Below, one piece after another: positions 34,508 to 47,809 of a DNA stretch of 64,000 nt. The stretch's first letter is position 1. Every line of letters begins with the position of its first letter. Under the pieces are notes generated by a model. It was given only the letters and a program-made list of their open reading frames with translations, was not told the DNA's origin and did no database searches. The translations under genes and the position numbers were made by a program. The stretch is from Eudorina sp. 2006-703-Eu-15 (taxonomy: Eukaryota > Chlorophyta > Chlorophyceae > Chlamydomonadales > Volvocaceae), in contig BDSI01000038.1 in assembly GCA_003117195.1 (NCBI GenBank), positions 961,487-1,025,486 on the forward strand, written 5' to 3'.

Positions 34508-37102
34508 GCACTGTGTGCGAGAAACCTGCGGGACTCCATCCGGTGGTGGAAAGGTGTGGCGCCCCCCTTCCTCTCCAAGCCTCAGAGCTCCGCAGATGCT
34601 GCGAGCCTGTGACAGTTGTTTTTTTGCGGCACGGTGAGCTGTGAGCTGTGACTTTGTTGTGGGGGCATTGCACGGCTGTAAATGTGACAGGAGGAGAGGG
34701 AACGATCGAGATGCCATGCATCAAAGTGGAGCGCTTGTGGAGCGGAGAGCTTGCGGCATTGAGGGGATTACGAGGGGGTCCTTCGCGGACCGAGCGTGGT
34801 GCACTTGGGAGTTGGGACTCAGTCCGCGCCTGCGGGACAGCCCTTGAGTGCCGCAGTACCTGGAGCAGCAGGCTCCTCACGACTGGACACGCAACGCATT
34901 GCGGCATTGGGCCCACTGGTGCCTGATGCCCGGGTGATTCTGATGAGCGCGTGAACTGTTGAGGGAGGAAACCCGCCCCACCCGCGAACCGCGTGTGGAT
35001 ACACACGGAATGGTATGACCCGGTATGAGGTTGCGCGCCACGGCTTATTTTGCGTCCTGACAAGGGCGAGGGCAAGCGATCTGGCTGAGGGGCCGCGGGT
35101 GGCCCGGGTGCCCCTGTTCTCGGTGCTGTGGGGCCCCGCGGCCGCCGCGGCGAACAGGGGCATTGAACTCAACCCAACTAACCCGAATTGACCAAGCCAA
35201 GCGGACGTGGGCATTCATCAACCTGCGCGAGTACGGTACGATGAGAGGGCGGCAACCGGACAGGTGTGGTGATTACATAGAAACTGTCTTAGGACCTCAA
35301 CGTCTGGGTGCGGGGGTCCTCGCGTTCGTTGCTCCAGGGTTGGTTCTGTTGGTGCGTTGAAGCACGGATGAATTCATGTATGCTCGGGGGCGTCTGCCTT
35401 GGTACTGATGTAGTATGGCTGAAGAAACGACGGTGCGATACGATGGGTCGCTGGCTGTTGCGGCCTCGCGTGGCGGCCTCGTGCGTGCTCCCGAGCTGCT
35501 GTACGGCGTCAAATTCGTGTCTTCGGTTTCGCATTCGCGGGTGCTGCTGCAGCCAAACCAGCGCTGCTTCAGTAGTAAGCCGGGGTTTCCCATGACCTCA
35601 TTAGCCAGCACCTGTGACCTCGTGAATCAACGCAAACCGCGCAGAGTACTGAATTGTTCGTAGATGGCTGATAAGGTGCACTACAGCAGCATCTCATCTC
35701 CACCCATGGCGCTCGAGGCACAGCTCACCGAGTCCTGGCTAGCCTTTACCGTGTCGTATGAACTGGAGTCGGGTGGCAGTATGCGACCGCGTAGAGTGCG
35801 CCAGCTGACACCGACATTGTCTCCCGGTATTGCAGTCGGTCCCAGGCAACGTAACAAGACGCAAGACCCAGGTGGCGGCGGCATCCGCCTCACCCATGGG
35901 AAGCAGCATACGGCCTAATAGCATCCTGAGCCATGCTGGTAGATGATATCGTGTCGAGTTCTATTTGCCGATACTTTCATAGTTGTCTGAACGAAAGCAC
36001 AAAGCACTACAAAGCATTACAAGGTTTGCATGTCGAACTTTATGACTGTAGACGTCATGGATTGACGCCGTCCCGCATATCCCGTATCGCATATGCGTGG
36101 TTTGTTTTCGCACCTTGTTACCTCCCTATACCGTCACCATGCGAATGTGTATGGCACTGTTATATGCCCCGTACATGGACACAACGTCCAGATCTGTACG
36201 ACGCCAAACTTTGTACCATGCATGGCAATGCTGCTCAATAAACATCCCAATCCCAGAACCCTAATCACCATGCTTATGGCAGCTCCAAGCGCTCTGACAT
36301 GCCGCGCTTTCAAGCCACCCTCACCAACAACCTGCAACTAAGAGCAGCTTGCGCGCGAGGTCAAAATTAGATTAAAGAGCCTGCCACACCAGCCGCCAAG
36401 ATCATAAGGCTACCTACTCTAGCCATCCGCTTATGTATATCTGTACTGTACCGGCCTCTCGTGCAACGGTGGCCACCGGCGATTGTAGCGCGTCTGCAAG
36501 CTGCAGGCCGGCCTCTGGAACGTCTCGAGCAACCTTCCGTCATCACGTTGCAGACTCACAATCCACCACCGCTCCACCACCGCTCCAGGCAGCAACCCAA
36601 CGCCACGCAACTGCAGTGCAAGCCCCGCACATTGCGAGAGAGCTCGCGGGCGACTGGGCAGTCACTGCTACGGGCAGCAAGCGGCAGCACCAGCACGCAA
36701 CCGCGACAACGTTGCATGCTGGAGCACGTGCATGGCCATGGGGTAGCTCACACAGATAGTGCATGTCCCCCTAGCCACGACCGCCCGAAGACAGTGCCAC
36801 TGGGAGGGTTCGGTTGTTCCCACGGGACCACCAGACACGGCGACGCGCGGGCAGTTATCTCGCTTTCCTCACTCGTTCACTCGTCCACAACGACAAAACT
36901 TCCATGATGCGACAGGGCCGTAGGTGCACCTGCCGCAAGCAAATCTCCCCGCCAGTCAAGACCGCCCCAACCCAAGCGCTCGTTGTACGAAGACGCGCAT
37001 CCGAGAGCTCCGAAGCCTGTCAGGCCGAAAAAAGGTCCGGACCCGGCACGCCAGGCTCGAGCTAAACGTTTCTGTGCTTACTGTCACCGTAGCCAGGTGA
37101 TC
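34508..37102. other. Convergent intergenic region between PHR2 and glycine decarboxylase
   Basis: About 2.6 kb holding the 3' UTRs of both genes. TGTAA at 34677-34681 is a likely algal polyadenylation signal for PHR2. No supportable coding exon, RNA gene or long repeat was seen; short open frames at 35.3-36.9 kb lack any domain. Confidence 0.45.
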
Positions 37103-40100
37103 TTAGGCGGTGGCAGCCACGGGCTCAGCCTGGTCGGCCGATCCCCACCGCGTGATCAGGTTGCGGTCACCGTACACATTATCCACGCGGCTAACGGTGG
37201 GCCAGAACTTGGCCTGGCGCACCCACGGCGCCGGGAAGGCGGCGCGCTCGCGGCTGTAAGGGCGGTCCCACTTGTCCGCGAGGACCACGCCCGGTGCGTG
37301 CGGGGCGTGCTTCAGGATGTTGTTCTCCTTGTCCGCCTTGCCCTGCTCGATCTCGCGGATCTCCTGCGAGGTCGGGGGCATCAGGAACAAGGGCATCAGC
37401 GATCAAGTTGAGACATACAGCCATGCGCTTCACACAGAGATGGTGGCGATTCAAGATATGGTGGCTCACAGAGCATATATCAGCGGACGAGGAATGCTGC
37501 AGGGAACCCTTCAAGACTATTGACTTGCGCGATGGGGGTGGGACGCACCGGCAAGTACCCAACCCGACAACACCCATCCCCACCTCGCGGATGGAGATCA
37601 TGGCCTCGCAGAAGCGGTCGATCTCGTCCTTCGACTCCGACTCGGTGGGCTCAATCATGAGGGTGCCCGGCACCGGCCAGGACATGGTGGGCGCATGGAA
37701 ACCGTAGTCCATCAGGCGCTTGGCGACGTCCTCGGCCTCGATCCCGGCGGTGTCCCTGCAGACACGCGGTACAGCGATTTAGGGAGGTAAATAAGTAAAA
37801 TGATCAACACGAATGGGAAGGTGCGCTCTCAGATTACCAGGACAGATTTGGAGAGTCAGAAGCACGGAGCAGCTCACGGTGATTGTCTAGTACATCCAGT
37901 CACAAAACAGGTGGTGTCCGGTGCAGGAAGAACAGAGAAATACCAGGCGCGGACGGCGGGGTGGCGCTCGCACTCGCAACCCCGCGCTGTGTCCCACACG
38001 ACACTCACTTCAGCGGGCGCAGGTCCAGGATGAACTCGTGAGCGCAGGTGCCGTTGGGCCCGGTGAAGAGCACCGGGTAGTGCCCCGCCAGGCGCTTGGC
38101 CATGTAGTTGGCCTTGAGGATGGCGAGCTTGGAGGCCTAGGGGCGCAATAAGCGGGTGCATCGAAGAAAACCATTTAAGGTATCTCGGTGGAATGGAAAG
38201 GACAAGGCGCTAGTAGACGCGACCAACGACACACCAATCGCAAGCCTGCGACCCACGCCCACCACGTCCAGCCACAGATCCGCACCTTCAATGAGGCGGT
38301 CAAGGTCCAGGATTCCACGGTCGGGGGTGCGGGTCAGGTTTTGATGCAATCACCCGCTGGGCAGGGCTTGATCTCGAGATTGACTTTACGAGCCACTGGT
38401 AGTGGCGTGGTGATGGTCGCCCCTACCGGAGACCGGAAGGCGCAGACGAAGACGCCGCACTTCGCAGTACTGATGCCTCATATGCAAGTCCCTAGGCCCC
38501 AGGGCGCACACGCAATCGTGTCCCTCCCGCCTCTTCCCGCTCACCATCTTGAGGCCGTCAGAGCCCATCATGGAGATGTAGGCGTACGAGATGGGCAGGA
38601 TGAGCGACGAGCCGAAGGGCGCGGCCGCCATCGTGCCGAAGGGGTGCGGCTCAGCGGGCCGCGTGGGCAGCGCCCCGGTGGGGATAACCGGGTGCGTCGG
38701 CAGGTAGGGCGCCAGGTGCGCCTTGACGCCGATGGGGCCCATGCCCGGGCCGCCGCCACCGTGCGGGATGCAGAACGTCTTGTGCAGGTTCAGATGGCAC
38801 ACGTCGGCGCCGATGATGCCCGGGGCTGTCAGGCCCACCTACACACCACACACCAGTTAGCAAGCACGCGGCATGGCTTCCAGGTACCACTTCGGAGGAT
38901 TACCGTGCACGCGCCTCGACATTGGAGCAAGGCATGTGGGATGTGGCGCACGCTGTGCTCACCTGCGATTTGAGAACCCATTCCTTTGTACTATTCCTTT
39001 GTACTATTCCTGTACACTATCCTTCCCAGGACGCGCGTCTACAGTAGTTAATCCTCCTTCCCGCGTCCGGCTTGCGCACCGGTTGCGGCCTCTCCCCCCG
39101 CGCACCTGGGCGTTCATGTTGGCACCGTCCATGTACACCTGGCCGCCATGCTGGTGGATGATGCGGCAGATCTCGTCCACGCCCTCCTCGTACACGCCGT
39201 GCGTCGAGGGGTAGGTGATCATGAGCGCCGCCAGGTTCTTGCTGTGCTGCTCCGCCTTCTGCTTCAGCTCGGCGATGTTCACGTTGCCTTGCGCGTCCGT
39301 GGACACGGTCACGATCTTCATGCCGGCCATGACGGCCGAGGCGGGGTTGGTGCCGTGGGCCGACACCGGGATGATGCAGATGTTGCGGTGCGCGTCACCG
39401 CGAGCGCTGCAGGGACGGGGGTGGAAGCCGCCGCACGAACGGAAAACGAATCAGATCCAAATCAGGTCCATACATCAAATACACCAACATTCCGCGCAAC
39501 GCATCAGGCAGGGCGGTAGGGGCTGTAGGGTTTATCTTCACCCGCGAAACACAGCACAGACATCGCAGGGACCGGATACCCGCACCCCACAGCGGAGCAG
39601 ACCGGGCCAGATTAACCATGGTGCACCCGCAGATCCAGCCATGCAAGGGTGGCCTCCCGATGATGATGGGCCTTCACGCTTTCGACCTGCCACCTGCAAT
39701 GAGCTCTTGCTCTTCGACATCCGCCGCTACTCACAGGTGGTAGGAGCGGATGGCCATAAGGCCCGCGTATTCGCCGCTCGCGCCGCTGTTCGGCTGCAGC
39801 GACACCGCGTCGAAGCCCGTGATGGAGCACAGCTGGGCGGCCAGGTCCCGGAACATCTCAGCGTAGCCCTGGACACAGCGCGGACGGTGGCAAAGCGGCA
39901 GGGGCGGTCAAAAGGCACCACGAACTGCGCGCTGAACTACCAACAGTTCCAGACCTCCCTTTATAAACACAGTCTGTGTCGTCCTTGTCTTGCCCCTCCT
40001 AACGCCTGCTCATGTGAACGTTTTATTCGTATCATCGCGCCCAACGCGGTCTCTTCTTCCCGCCCCCTTAGTAAGCGCCCCCGCGCACCTCGGCCTGGTC

Positions 40101-43100
40101 CTGTGGGCAGAAGGGGTGCAGGTTGGCGAGCTCGGGCCACGTGACCGGCATCATCTCGCTGGTGGCGTTCAGCTTCATGGTGCACGAGCCCAGCGGGATC
40201 ATGCTGTGGGTCAGGCTCAGGTCCTTGTTCTCCAGGCGCTTCAGGTACCTGCGCGGGGCCGACGGTTCCGCGGTCAGGGGCGGGGAGGCGGGCCTGGCGT
40301 AAGCGAGGCATGGAACGACGGGCTGCTGCGGGGTGAGTGACGAGCTCCTCTTCTAGCAGAATTTAAACACCATTCCTCCATCGATCGCCGTAGCGTCAGC
40401 CCTCCTCTAGGTAAGGGAGGACTTGCGGGCGGCGCCCTCCTCGCGCCCTTCTCACACCCGCCGCCGCTAGAAGGTAAGGCCTCCAAAGAGGCAGATCAGA
40501 GCCACAGGACGCATGGTAGAGCAGAGCAGTTCCGAGTTGCCGATCTCACCGCAGCATATCGTGCTCATTATGGTAGGTGTTGAAGATGGGCTGTTGCAGG
40601 AAGGGCGACCGGCGGGCAAAGGGCCCCACGCCGCCCTCCACCGCCGGTGCCAGCGAGGCGGCCGAGAAGGGGGCGTCCCGGCCGCAGTTGAGGATCCGCA
40701 GCAGGGCGTCCACATCCGCGACGCTGCTGGTCTCGTCGAAGGCGATGCTGACGGCGTTCGGCGCAATCTTCCGGATGTTAATCTGTTCACACAGGGGCCG
40801 GCCGCGAGGTCGGTCACCACGCGCGCGGTTTGATGGAAGCAGTTGGAAGCGTGGTGTGGGGAAACTGCAAATGGGCAAGTATCTCGCCACCGGCGCACGC
40901 TGCCGGACTGAGCGACAGCGTACAACACCAGAAAATTGCGCGTGTGAAGCGAAATAAATTTGACGTCAGCAAGTCACTATGCGCCTTAGGATTGTGGTCG
41001 CGCCATCATATATTGTGGTACACCTATCGACGCACTTGCAGGAGGGCTCAGCAGTTATAGTTTTGTACCACCACTAGACGACCGTGGTCTGTCTGTCTGG
41101 GGTTAGTGTTTCGTCACGGCCCTTCCACCATGCATTAGGCGCCTATCAAGGCAATGCCCGCACGCCCGCCGGTGGCACTACGCGTGACCATGAAACGCAC
41201 CGCAAGGCGCCAGACGAGTCAGCACCGGCAGGGCTCAGCAGTTATAGTTTTAAACCATCACGTGTCCTACGTGGTGTAGGTCTGGATACATTGTTCGTCA
41301 CAGCCCTGCCAGGCCATCCACGTCCGACTCCTGCACTGCTGACCCATCCTTATCCACAACCCTCGCACCGGCCTCCAATCCCAAATCCATCGCTCAGCCC
41401 TTGCCTTCCGTCCACAGCCGCGATTGCATGGACACCGTGCCAACACCCGAATCCGCGACCAGCCTATTTCCTCCTCACCTTCTCATTGAGCGCCAGCTTG
41501 ACGTACTTGTCCGCATCGCCGTCCTTCACGGTCACCGTGACCGTGTCGAAGAAGGGCGCCGACGGCACCGAGTGGCCCAGTTTGGCGGCACCAGCGGCCA
41601 GCACGGACGCCAAGCCATTGACGCGCGCGGCGATGGTCTTCAGGCCCTCCGGCCCGTGGTACACGGCGTACAGGGCGGCCATGTTGGCAAGCAGCGCCTA
41701 AAAAACAGGACAATATGCGAGAGAACGTCATGCCAGAGGTCCACAGGAGGGGAGGTCAGGAATTTGCTGAGCGACAAACGGTCATTAGGACGATGTACGT
41801 TACAAACGTGCCATGAAGTATTCAGGGAAGGTACTCCCTGGCGCGTGCTTCAAGCGAGATTCTGTAGTGATTATATGAATATCATGAAGGGCGAATTCTG
41901 TGCGCGCGGGACTGAAAATCGAGTCTGTGGGTCGACAACGGAGGGCCGCGAGAGGATCAGAAATACCCAGGTGGGGCCCATTTGCACGGAGGAAGCCGGC
42001 GCGGAGACAATGCTTCATCCACATACACCCCCCGGTCGACGGGCCCCTGACCGAGCCGCACCTGCGCTGTGCAGATGTTGGAAGTGGCCTTGTCGCGGCG
42101 AATGTGCTGCTCGCGGGTCTGCATCGCCATGCGCAGCGCCGGCTTGCCCTGCGCAGCGCCAAGGGATGGAAGACAGCTTCCGTTAGAGGACTGCGCTCCG
42201 TATAACGCCGGATCCGGCTGGTTGTGCAAAGCCCTCCCAACTCTTGCGGACGCGTCGCACGTTTGCGGGAACCTGTAGCTCGTACATTACCAGGGCTGTT
42301 CCGTCATGAACGGTGCCTGACTGGATCCTAAACATCATATTGACCTGATGGCACATGTTCGCAAGTGATAAAACACATACATGAGTAAACCAGGCAACCC
42401 TCTAACGCTTTCCACATCACCGCCCCGCTCCTCGCCCCCCCCTCTTCTTTTCCGCCGCAACCGCCCTACCCAGCCCACCCACCTGCGCGTCGATGGAGAT
42501 GCCGATGATGCGGCCCGGCATGAGACGCTTGAACTCGTCATGGCAGGCAAGGAAGGCGGCGTGCGGGCCACCGTAGCCCATGGGCACACCAAAGCGCTGC
42601 GCCGACCCGATCACGATGTCGGCGCCCCACTCGCCCGGCGGGGTCAGCATGGTGAGGGCCAGCAAGTCGGTGGCGACGCACACCTTGACGTTGGCGGCAT
42701 GGGCCGCAGCCACCAGAGCCTGAGGGGGGGCGAGGGAAGCAACGCGAGGACATGAAGTCCGATAGCCGCTCAAGACGACACCGGCAAGCCAGCAGGCCGT
42801 GAGGGTCCGAGCAGCATCGTTGCGCCCGACAGCGTATCCGACACCGCATATGCGGCACATCGAAAGGTAGCTCCCCTTTTTCGGTTAATGGCACTCTGCC
42901 CTTCGCTAGCCAGCCTCTGTACCCGCCAACTTGAACGACGTCAGCGCAGACAGCCCGACACGAAGGAGCCGTAGCCGCAGCAAAGGACCACGTGGCCGCA
43001 TTGACGATGATATGGCACTACACAATGTTCAGCACGGCCTCCCGGACCTCCAGCGCACCGAATCCCCGCAGGACCTTCGCGCCTCGCCCAGCCCGGGCTC

Positions 43101-45973
43101 ACCTTGTAGTCCGACACGGTGCCGTCCGTGGCGGGGTACTGCACCAGCACACCACACACGTCCTTCCCGTACACGAACTTGTCCTCATCCGCCACCACCG
43201 CCTCCAGGCCCAGGCCCTCAGCGCGGGTCTGGCAGACCGCGATGGTTTGCGGGTGGCACTTGCTCTGCACGAGGGGAGAATCGCGGAGACGTGAGAGGCA
43301 TGCGATCAGACACCAGCAAGTGCACAATCGGGCGCACGCCCGATGCTACTGAGAGGACGGACGCGAAGCTATGTGCCAGAGCATTACAGGCACCCTGCCC
43401 TACTTAAATGCTTTTACATACCAACATATGCGCTACTGCTTGGCATATCACCGCGGTGCTGTGTTCGAGTGCGCGCCCCGGAGGGTCGACCCCGGGGCCA
43501 GAATAACGGCGTGCTCGGGATACCCATATGGTCCGTTTTCCCCTGATCATAACGCGACGGGTAACCGTCCCTGCGCTCTCGTCCGCCCGCGGTTCGCAGC
43601 TGTGCCCCGTGACCCGGTCACGGACCCGGGTCTCTGTGCTAAGGGAGCCGTTGCTGGGTCCATGGACCACAGTGTACCCGTTGCTTATGCCCTAAGAAAC
43701 AAGCTGCCCACAAGTCCGTGTAGTGCGCAAATGACATGCCCATGTGACACTCGCAAGGCGAACTGCCATGTGAATTGGCCCTCGTAACTAGTATGGCTCG
43801 ACCACAATACGGGTCGAGTTGTTTGAGAGAAAGAAACGGCTAGCTGCGACCCAGCCATCCGGTATGCACCCGTCATGGGCCGCGGTCAGGATGGGACACG
43901 AAGGAAGAGTTCAGCGCAAGAAGAAATTGAGCACTCCACTACGGTGGACGCCCTCCCGCCCGGCAATCCCAGATGAAGAGCTCTGCGTCGTTGCTTGCAT
44001 ACCCCTCAGGCGAGCAAACCCATCTCAATCAGCTCTTACCGAGACCAGGAACTTGGGCTTCTTGCCGCGCGCAATGGCCGAGCACATGGTCATGGCCTCC
44101 GCGGCGGCGGTGGCCTCATCCAACAGCGAGGCGTTGCTTATGGCCATGCCCGTCAGATCGCAGACCAACGTCTGAAAGTTCAGCAGCGACTCCAAGCTGC
44201 AGTCAGGCGTGGAGTACGAGGCGAGGAGCTCCCGTGACATTTAAAGGACGAAACGTTAGGGAGAACCCGCAAAATATGTTCAGATCCCATGCTTCCCGGC
44301 GCCTTGCCCGCCGGCATATGGACGCGCCAGGGGGTTTGCTGTAGGAAGCCCAATCGGCATGCGCTGTGAGCATAACGCTGTACGGCTTATCTATGTACTA
44401 TGTTGATGACGCCGTTTAAGTGCAACTGTGCCCCCTGCTCGGGGCCAACGCATCCCTCCATTACAACTACTGATAGACTCCGGCCAGTGGTCGCACCGGT
44501 GGCCGCCAACCCCGAATCACTCGGCCGCATCCCCACCCCGCTGTCTCAATAGGAAATGAGGGCAACTTACCGGCCCTGCGCGATTTCCGCCTGGTACGGT
44601 GTGTACTGCGTGTACCAGCCAGGGTTCTCCAGCACGTTGCGGAGAATCACCGGCGGCACGTGCACTCCGTAATAGCCCATGCCAATGAAGCTCTTGTACA
44701 CTTTGTTCTTGCTGGCCATGTCCCTGGTAATAGGGACGACGAGGGTTTATAAAGTGAAAACAGCCTAGCACAAGGCCTACAGATGTACGCAACGCAGCAC
44801 TCGCTCCCCGCCTTGCACACATGCAATCGCTCCCCGCCCTGCAGATATGTGGTGTACAAGGCGCAGGGCCGATCCAAAAGCCATCCGCCCTGCGCCCCCC
44901 TTGGTAAGTATATGCGCAGTGCGAGCATGTGGACTCATCCGTACCCCAGTCCATTCCTAGAGACACAACGCATTTGTGTGGTTCACGCCGTGTTGCCCAG
45001 CGGCGAATAATAATGTTCGAGCTAGCGTTGGTCCTTGCGCCCACAGGTTCATGAAGACGCAGGACAGGCCTGTGGTCCTCAACGCACGGCACCATCTTAA
45101 GCACGAAAAGTACATCCACAGCGAAACCAAGGGAAGGTTCACACAACATTGAATAAGTTCGACTCTTGGCGGGAGGACGTTTGTTGGCCTGCGTCCATCA
45201 CCCCTCTTACTGAGTGCGAGTCAAACCCTCCGGGATACTGCATGGCCCCGACACTTACTTGAAGTAAGCCAGGAACTGACTCTCCGTCATGCCATCGTGA
45301 TACTTTCCGAGTTGCATGCCATCCTTCCGGACAATCGCCTTCGGCACCGTGGCATCGATGAGTGCGTCAAGCGACGGGAAACCGGTCGCACTGACCATTG
45401 CCTCAATCTCAGCTGGACTGCCGCTGTTGTGACGAGGCTTGAAACTGCAGATGATGCATGGTATCAGGGGGTCACGACCCAAATGGCAGGCGTATTGCAC
45501 ACCGGCACCCGACGTGGCACGCTACCTGCCTAACTGGTAACTATACATAATTGTCTTCATCCCATATTCTTTGGCAATAAGAGATACTTACTCATCACTG
45601 GGCAGCAACGCGTCGACGGCAATAAAACGCGCACCACTTGCGGCAAAGCTGCTAGGCAAGACTGTGCTTGCATAGCTCAGAGCACCTAAAAGCAATGAAG
45701 TTAAGCAGATTTAGAGTTAACCTTCATATTTCCGGATTGTCCTGAGGACGGAAAGAGGCTGAGGGATCTCCGGCGGGAATGAATTACACCAACACGTTGC
45801 AGGTGTGCCAGGTGAGCAAAGCCTATCGTCCACGTACCAATCACACTTGGCGTCTTGGTACAAAGCAAGCGTGAGGTATTGATGTCAAAAAGCTTCACTG
45901 CCTCCTGCACATCGGTCGACCGACCCCGTGCAACCTGGCCAACGCCCCGCAACAACCGCGCTGCACGCCTCAT
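37103..45973 (-). CDS. GCSP: Glycine dehydrogenase (decarboxylating), P protein of glycine cleavage system, mitochondrial, 1037 aa
   Basis: PLP enzyme that decarboxylates glycine and passes the aminomethyl group to lipoyl-H protein, central to photorespiration in algal mitochondria. Seventeen exons join in frame: 45973-45838, 45685-45592, 45444-45259, 44723-44571, 44196-44040, 43264-43103, 42719-42483, 42148-42062, 41697-41479, 40782-40550, 40248-40089, 39868-39735, 39406-39106, 38838-38545, 38136-38009, 37755-37584 and 37363-37103 (3114 nt with stop). The start was chosen because [19 protein letters not shown] is an Arg-rich transit peptide and the total fits the family. Seen: [40 protein letters not shown] split over exon 4, [31 protein letters not shown], and [18 protein letters not shown] with the PLP lysine (Lys773). 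The C-terminus has [13 protein letters not shown] and ends [11 protein letters not shown]. No break was found. Confidence 0.97.
41044..41251. repeat. Degenerate direct duplication in GCSP intron 9
   Basis: The 21-mer gggctcagcagttatag-tttt occurs at 41044-41064 and 41231-41251. Both copies are followed about 40-50 bp later by a similar ttcgtcacrgccct segment, which suggests a decayed duplication of about 100 bp with a 187-bp offset. Confidence 0.7.
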
Positions 45974-47809
45974 CTTTTTAGATCGACTACTGTAACAGCA
46001 AGTAGTAGAAGTCGTCACGCTTGATCCTGTGTTCCCTCGAGGTTTTGGATGAGCATTGTCGTGCGACATACGGCACTTGAACCTACCATGCCTGGATGCA
46101 GCCCCTGCGTACATCATGTTAATTATATCTAGAAGACAGTTTGAATATGAAATGATTTGCTGATCTCGCATAGGCCGACGTTAGTGCTTAGCAGTGGTTT
46201 CCTGAATACACGCATGCAGGGAGCGGAGATTTTGCCTTTGTTTAGTCGACCACATGCCTTCGATGAAATTTCATTCAAACGCGCATGCACCGGTCATCGG
46301 CCAGCCCCGTCACGCCGTCAGGCCCAGTCTTTCGTAGGGTGCACCTGCGGCGAACGTTTTGGTCCAAGCCAGGTTTTCCCCAACGTTTGTGATATTTTAT
46401 ATACCCTAGTTGCAGCATCCTGGACGAACGGCGCGGCTTGTGGTACTGTGCGCTTTTCGACGCGGTCCGCTCACACTTCACCCCAAGCCCCCACCCCAAA
46501 AGCCAGCGGGGCGCGGTCGAAGTCATTCAACTACCCAGCCCGACAGACAGGGACAAACTGAACCCTGACTAACACAGCTGAAGACGTGCACAGAAACCGT
46601 GGGGCGCCTGAACTCCAGACATTTAGCAATAAGCTGCTGGAACCAATCCCCACGGATAGCCACGGCCCCAGAAGGCTCAGTCAGGCATCTTTGCATGTTG
46701 TCTTTGTTGGTTGTTACGAGAGGTAACGAGATGTCTAGCACAATGAGCAAATGTACACAGGTGTACACTGAACCCCTCCTTTCACCTCATCGCCGATGAA
46801 CGCCACTGATTGAGAGACCCTGGATGGCGTAGTATTCAGAAGTGGTCCATCAACTGTTGCTTCGCTGTGACGCCTACGTTGTGACCGTCTGCGAGAAGCA
46901 ACATGACCAGGAAGATTAACGGAGGCCGAGACAGGTTTCCACAAATTGAGGCAGCGCAGTTGTCTGCCGAAATCGCTATCCCCTGGGCCCTGGGCAGTTT
47001 TCAATGGCCCCGTCGGTCGGTTGCGGAGGGGGGGGGTCACTAAGGGTCAAATTAGGTGCCTGTGTCAGGCTGTGTCCTGCTCTGTCCTGCTTACGACCCA
47101 TTGTTTACTGGACAGTGATGGGCAACCTTCGGAAAGTAAGAGAAATGCGAGCATGCCCCCATTTTGCCTACGAAAGATCTCCGGTGCCCCCGGTGTCAAA
47201 GACACGGTCTGCGCGGTCTGCGGTGTTGAGAGTCGAAGAGGGAGAGCTGAACATGAAACGGATCGGCAATGGTGAAAGAAAACAAATATCCTCATCTTAT
47301 CGTTATGCAGTGGCGTAGTCGGTGGTCCAACTCAACCCAGTAGGACTCAGCACGCTCAGCGTGTACGCGCCAAACGGAACGTTACTCAGACAGTTACTCC
47401 GATTCTTATGTATCGCCTTCTCATCACCTCCCTCTCAATGATAATAAATGTTTAAATTGTATAAATTCGGATCATTGGAACAGAAAGCTAGCTGAAACAT
47501 TTCTTCACACCGCGCAGTTCCTTGCTGTAATGTCCTAGCTGCGTTCATCGCAACATGATAATGGGGCCTCTTCATCAGCTGCAAGACCAAAGGAGCATTG
47601 GGACCGGCTTGGGCTCGGGAAAGAGCTCGGTCGTCAGAACCAGTCCCGCTCTTGGTGAGAGGATGAACGCGCAAATATCAACTAGCAGTATAATGAAGCT
47701 GCTCGTGCAGTCCATTCTTATCCAGCATGTGGAGGGAGCATCACCCTCACCTCCCTCTCGTGCGGAGGGGTCACCACCCGAATCTCCCCTGAAGCTGGCG
47801 TCTTGAGCA
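45974..47809. promoter_or_regulatory. Divergent intergenic region between GCSP and FANCE-like gene
   Basis: The two genes point away from each other, so promoters and 5' UTRs of both lie here. Open frames at 46.1-47.3 kb have no domain and no splice partner. No repeat or RNA gene was seen. Confidence 0.4.

Noticed and set aside
35308..36907. Several 80-150-codon open frames between PHR2 and GCSP
   Set aside because: No domains, no consistent strand and no splice-linked neighbours; treated as non-coding.
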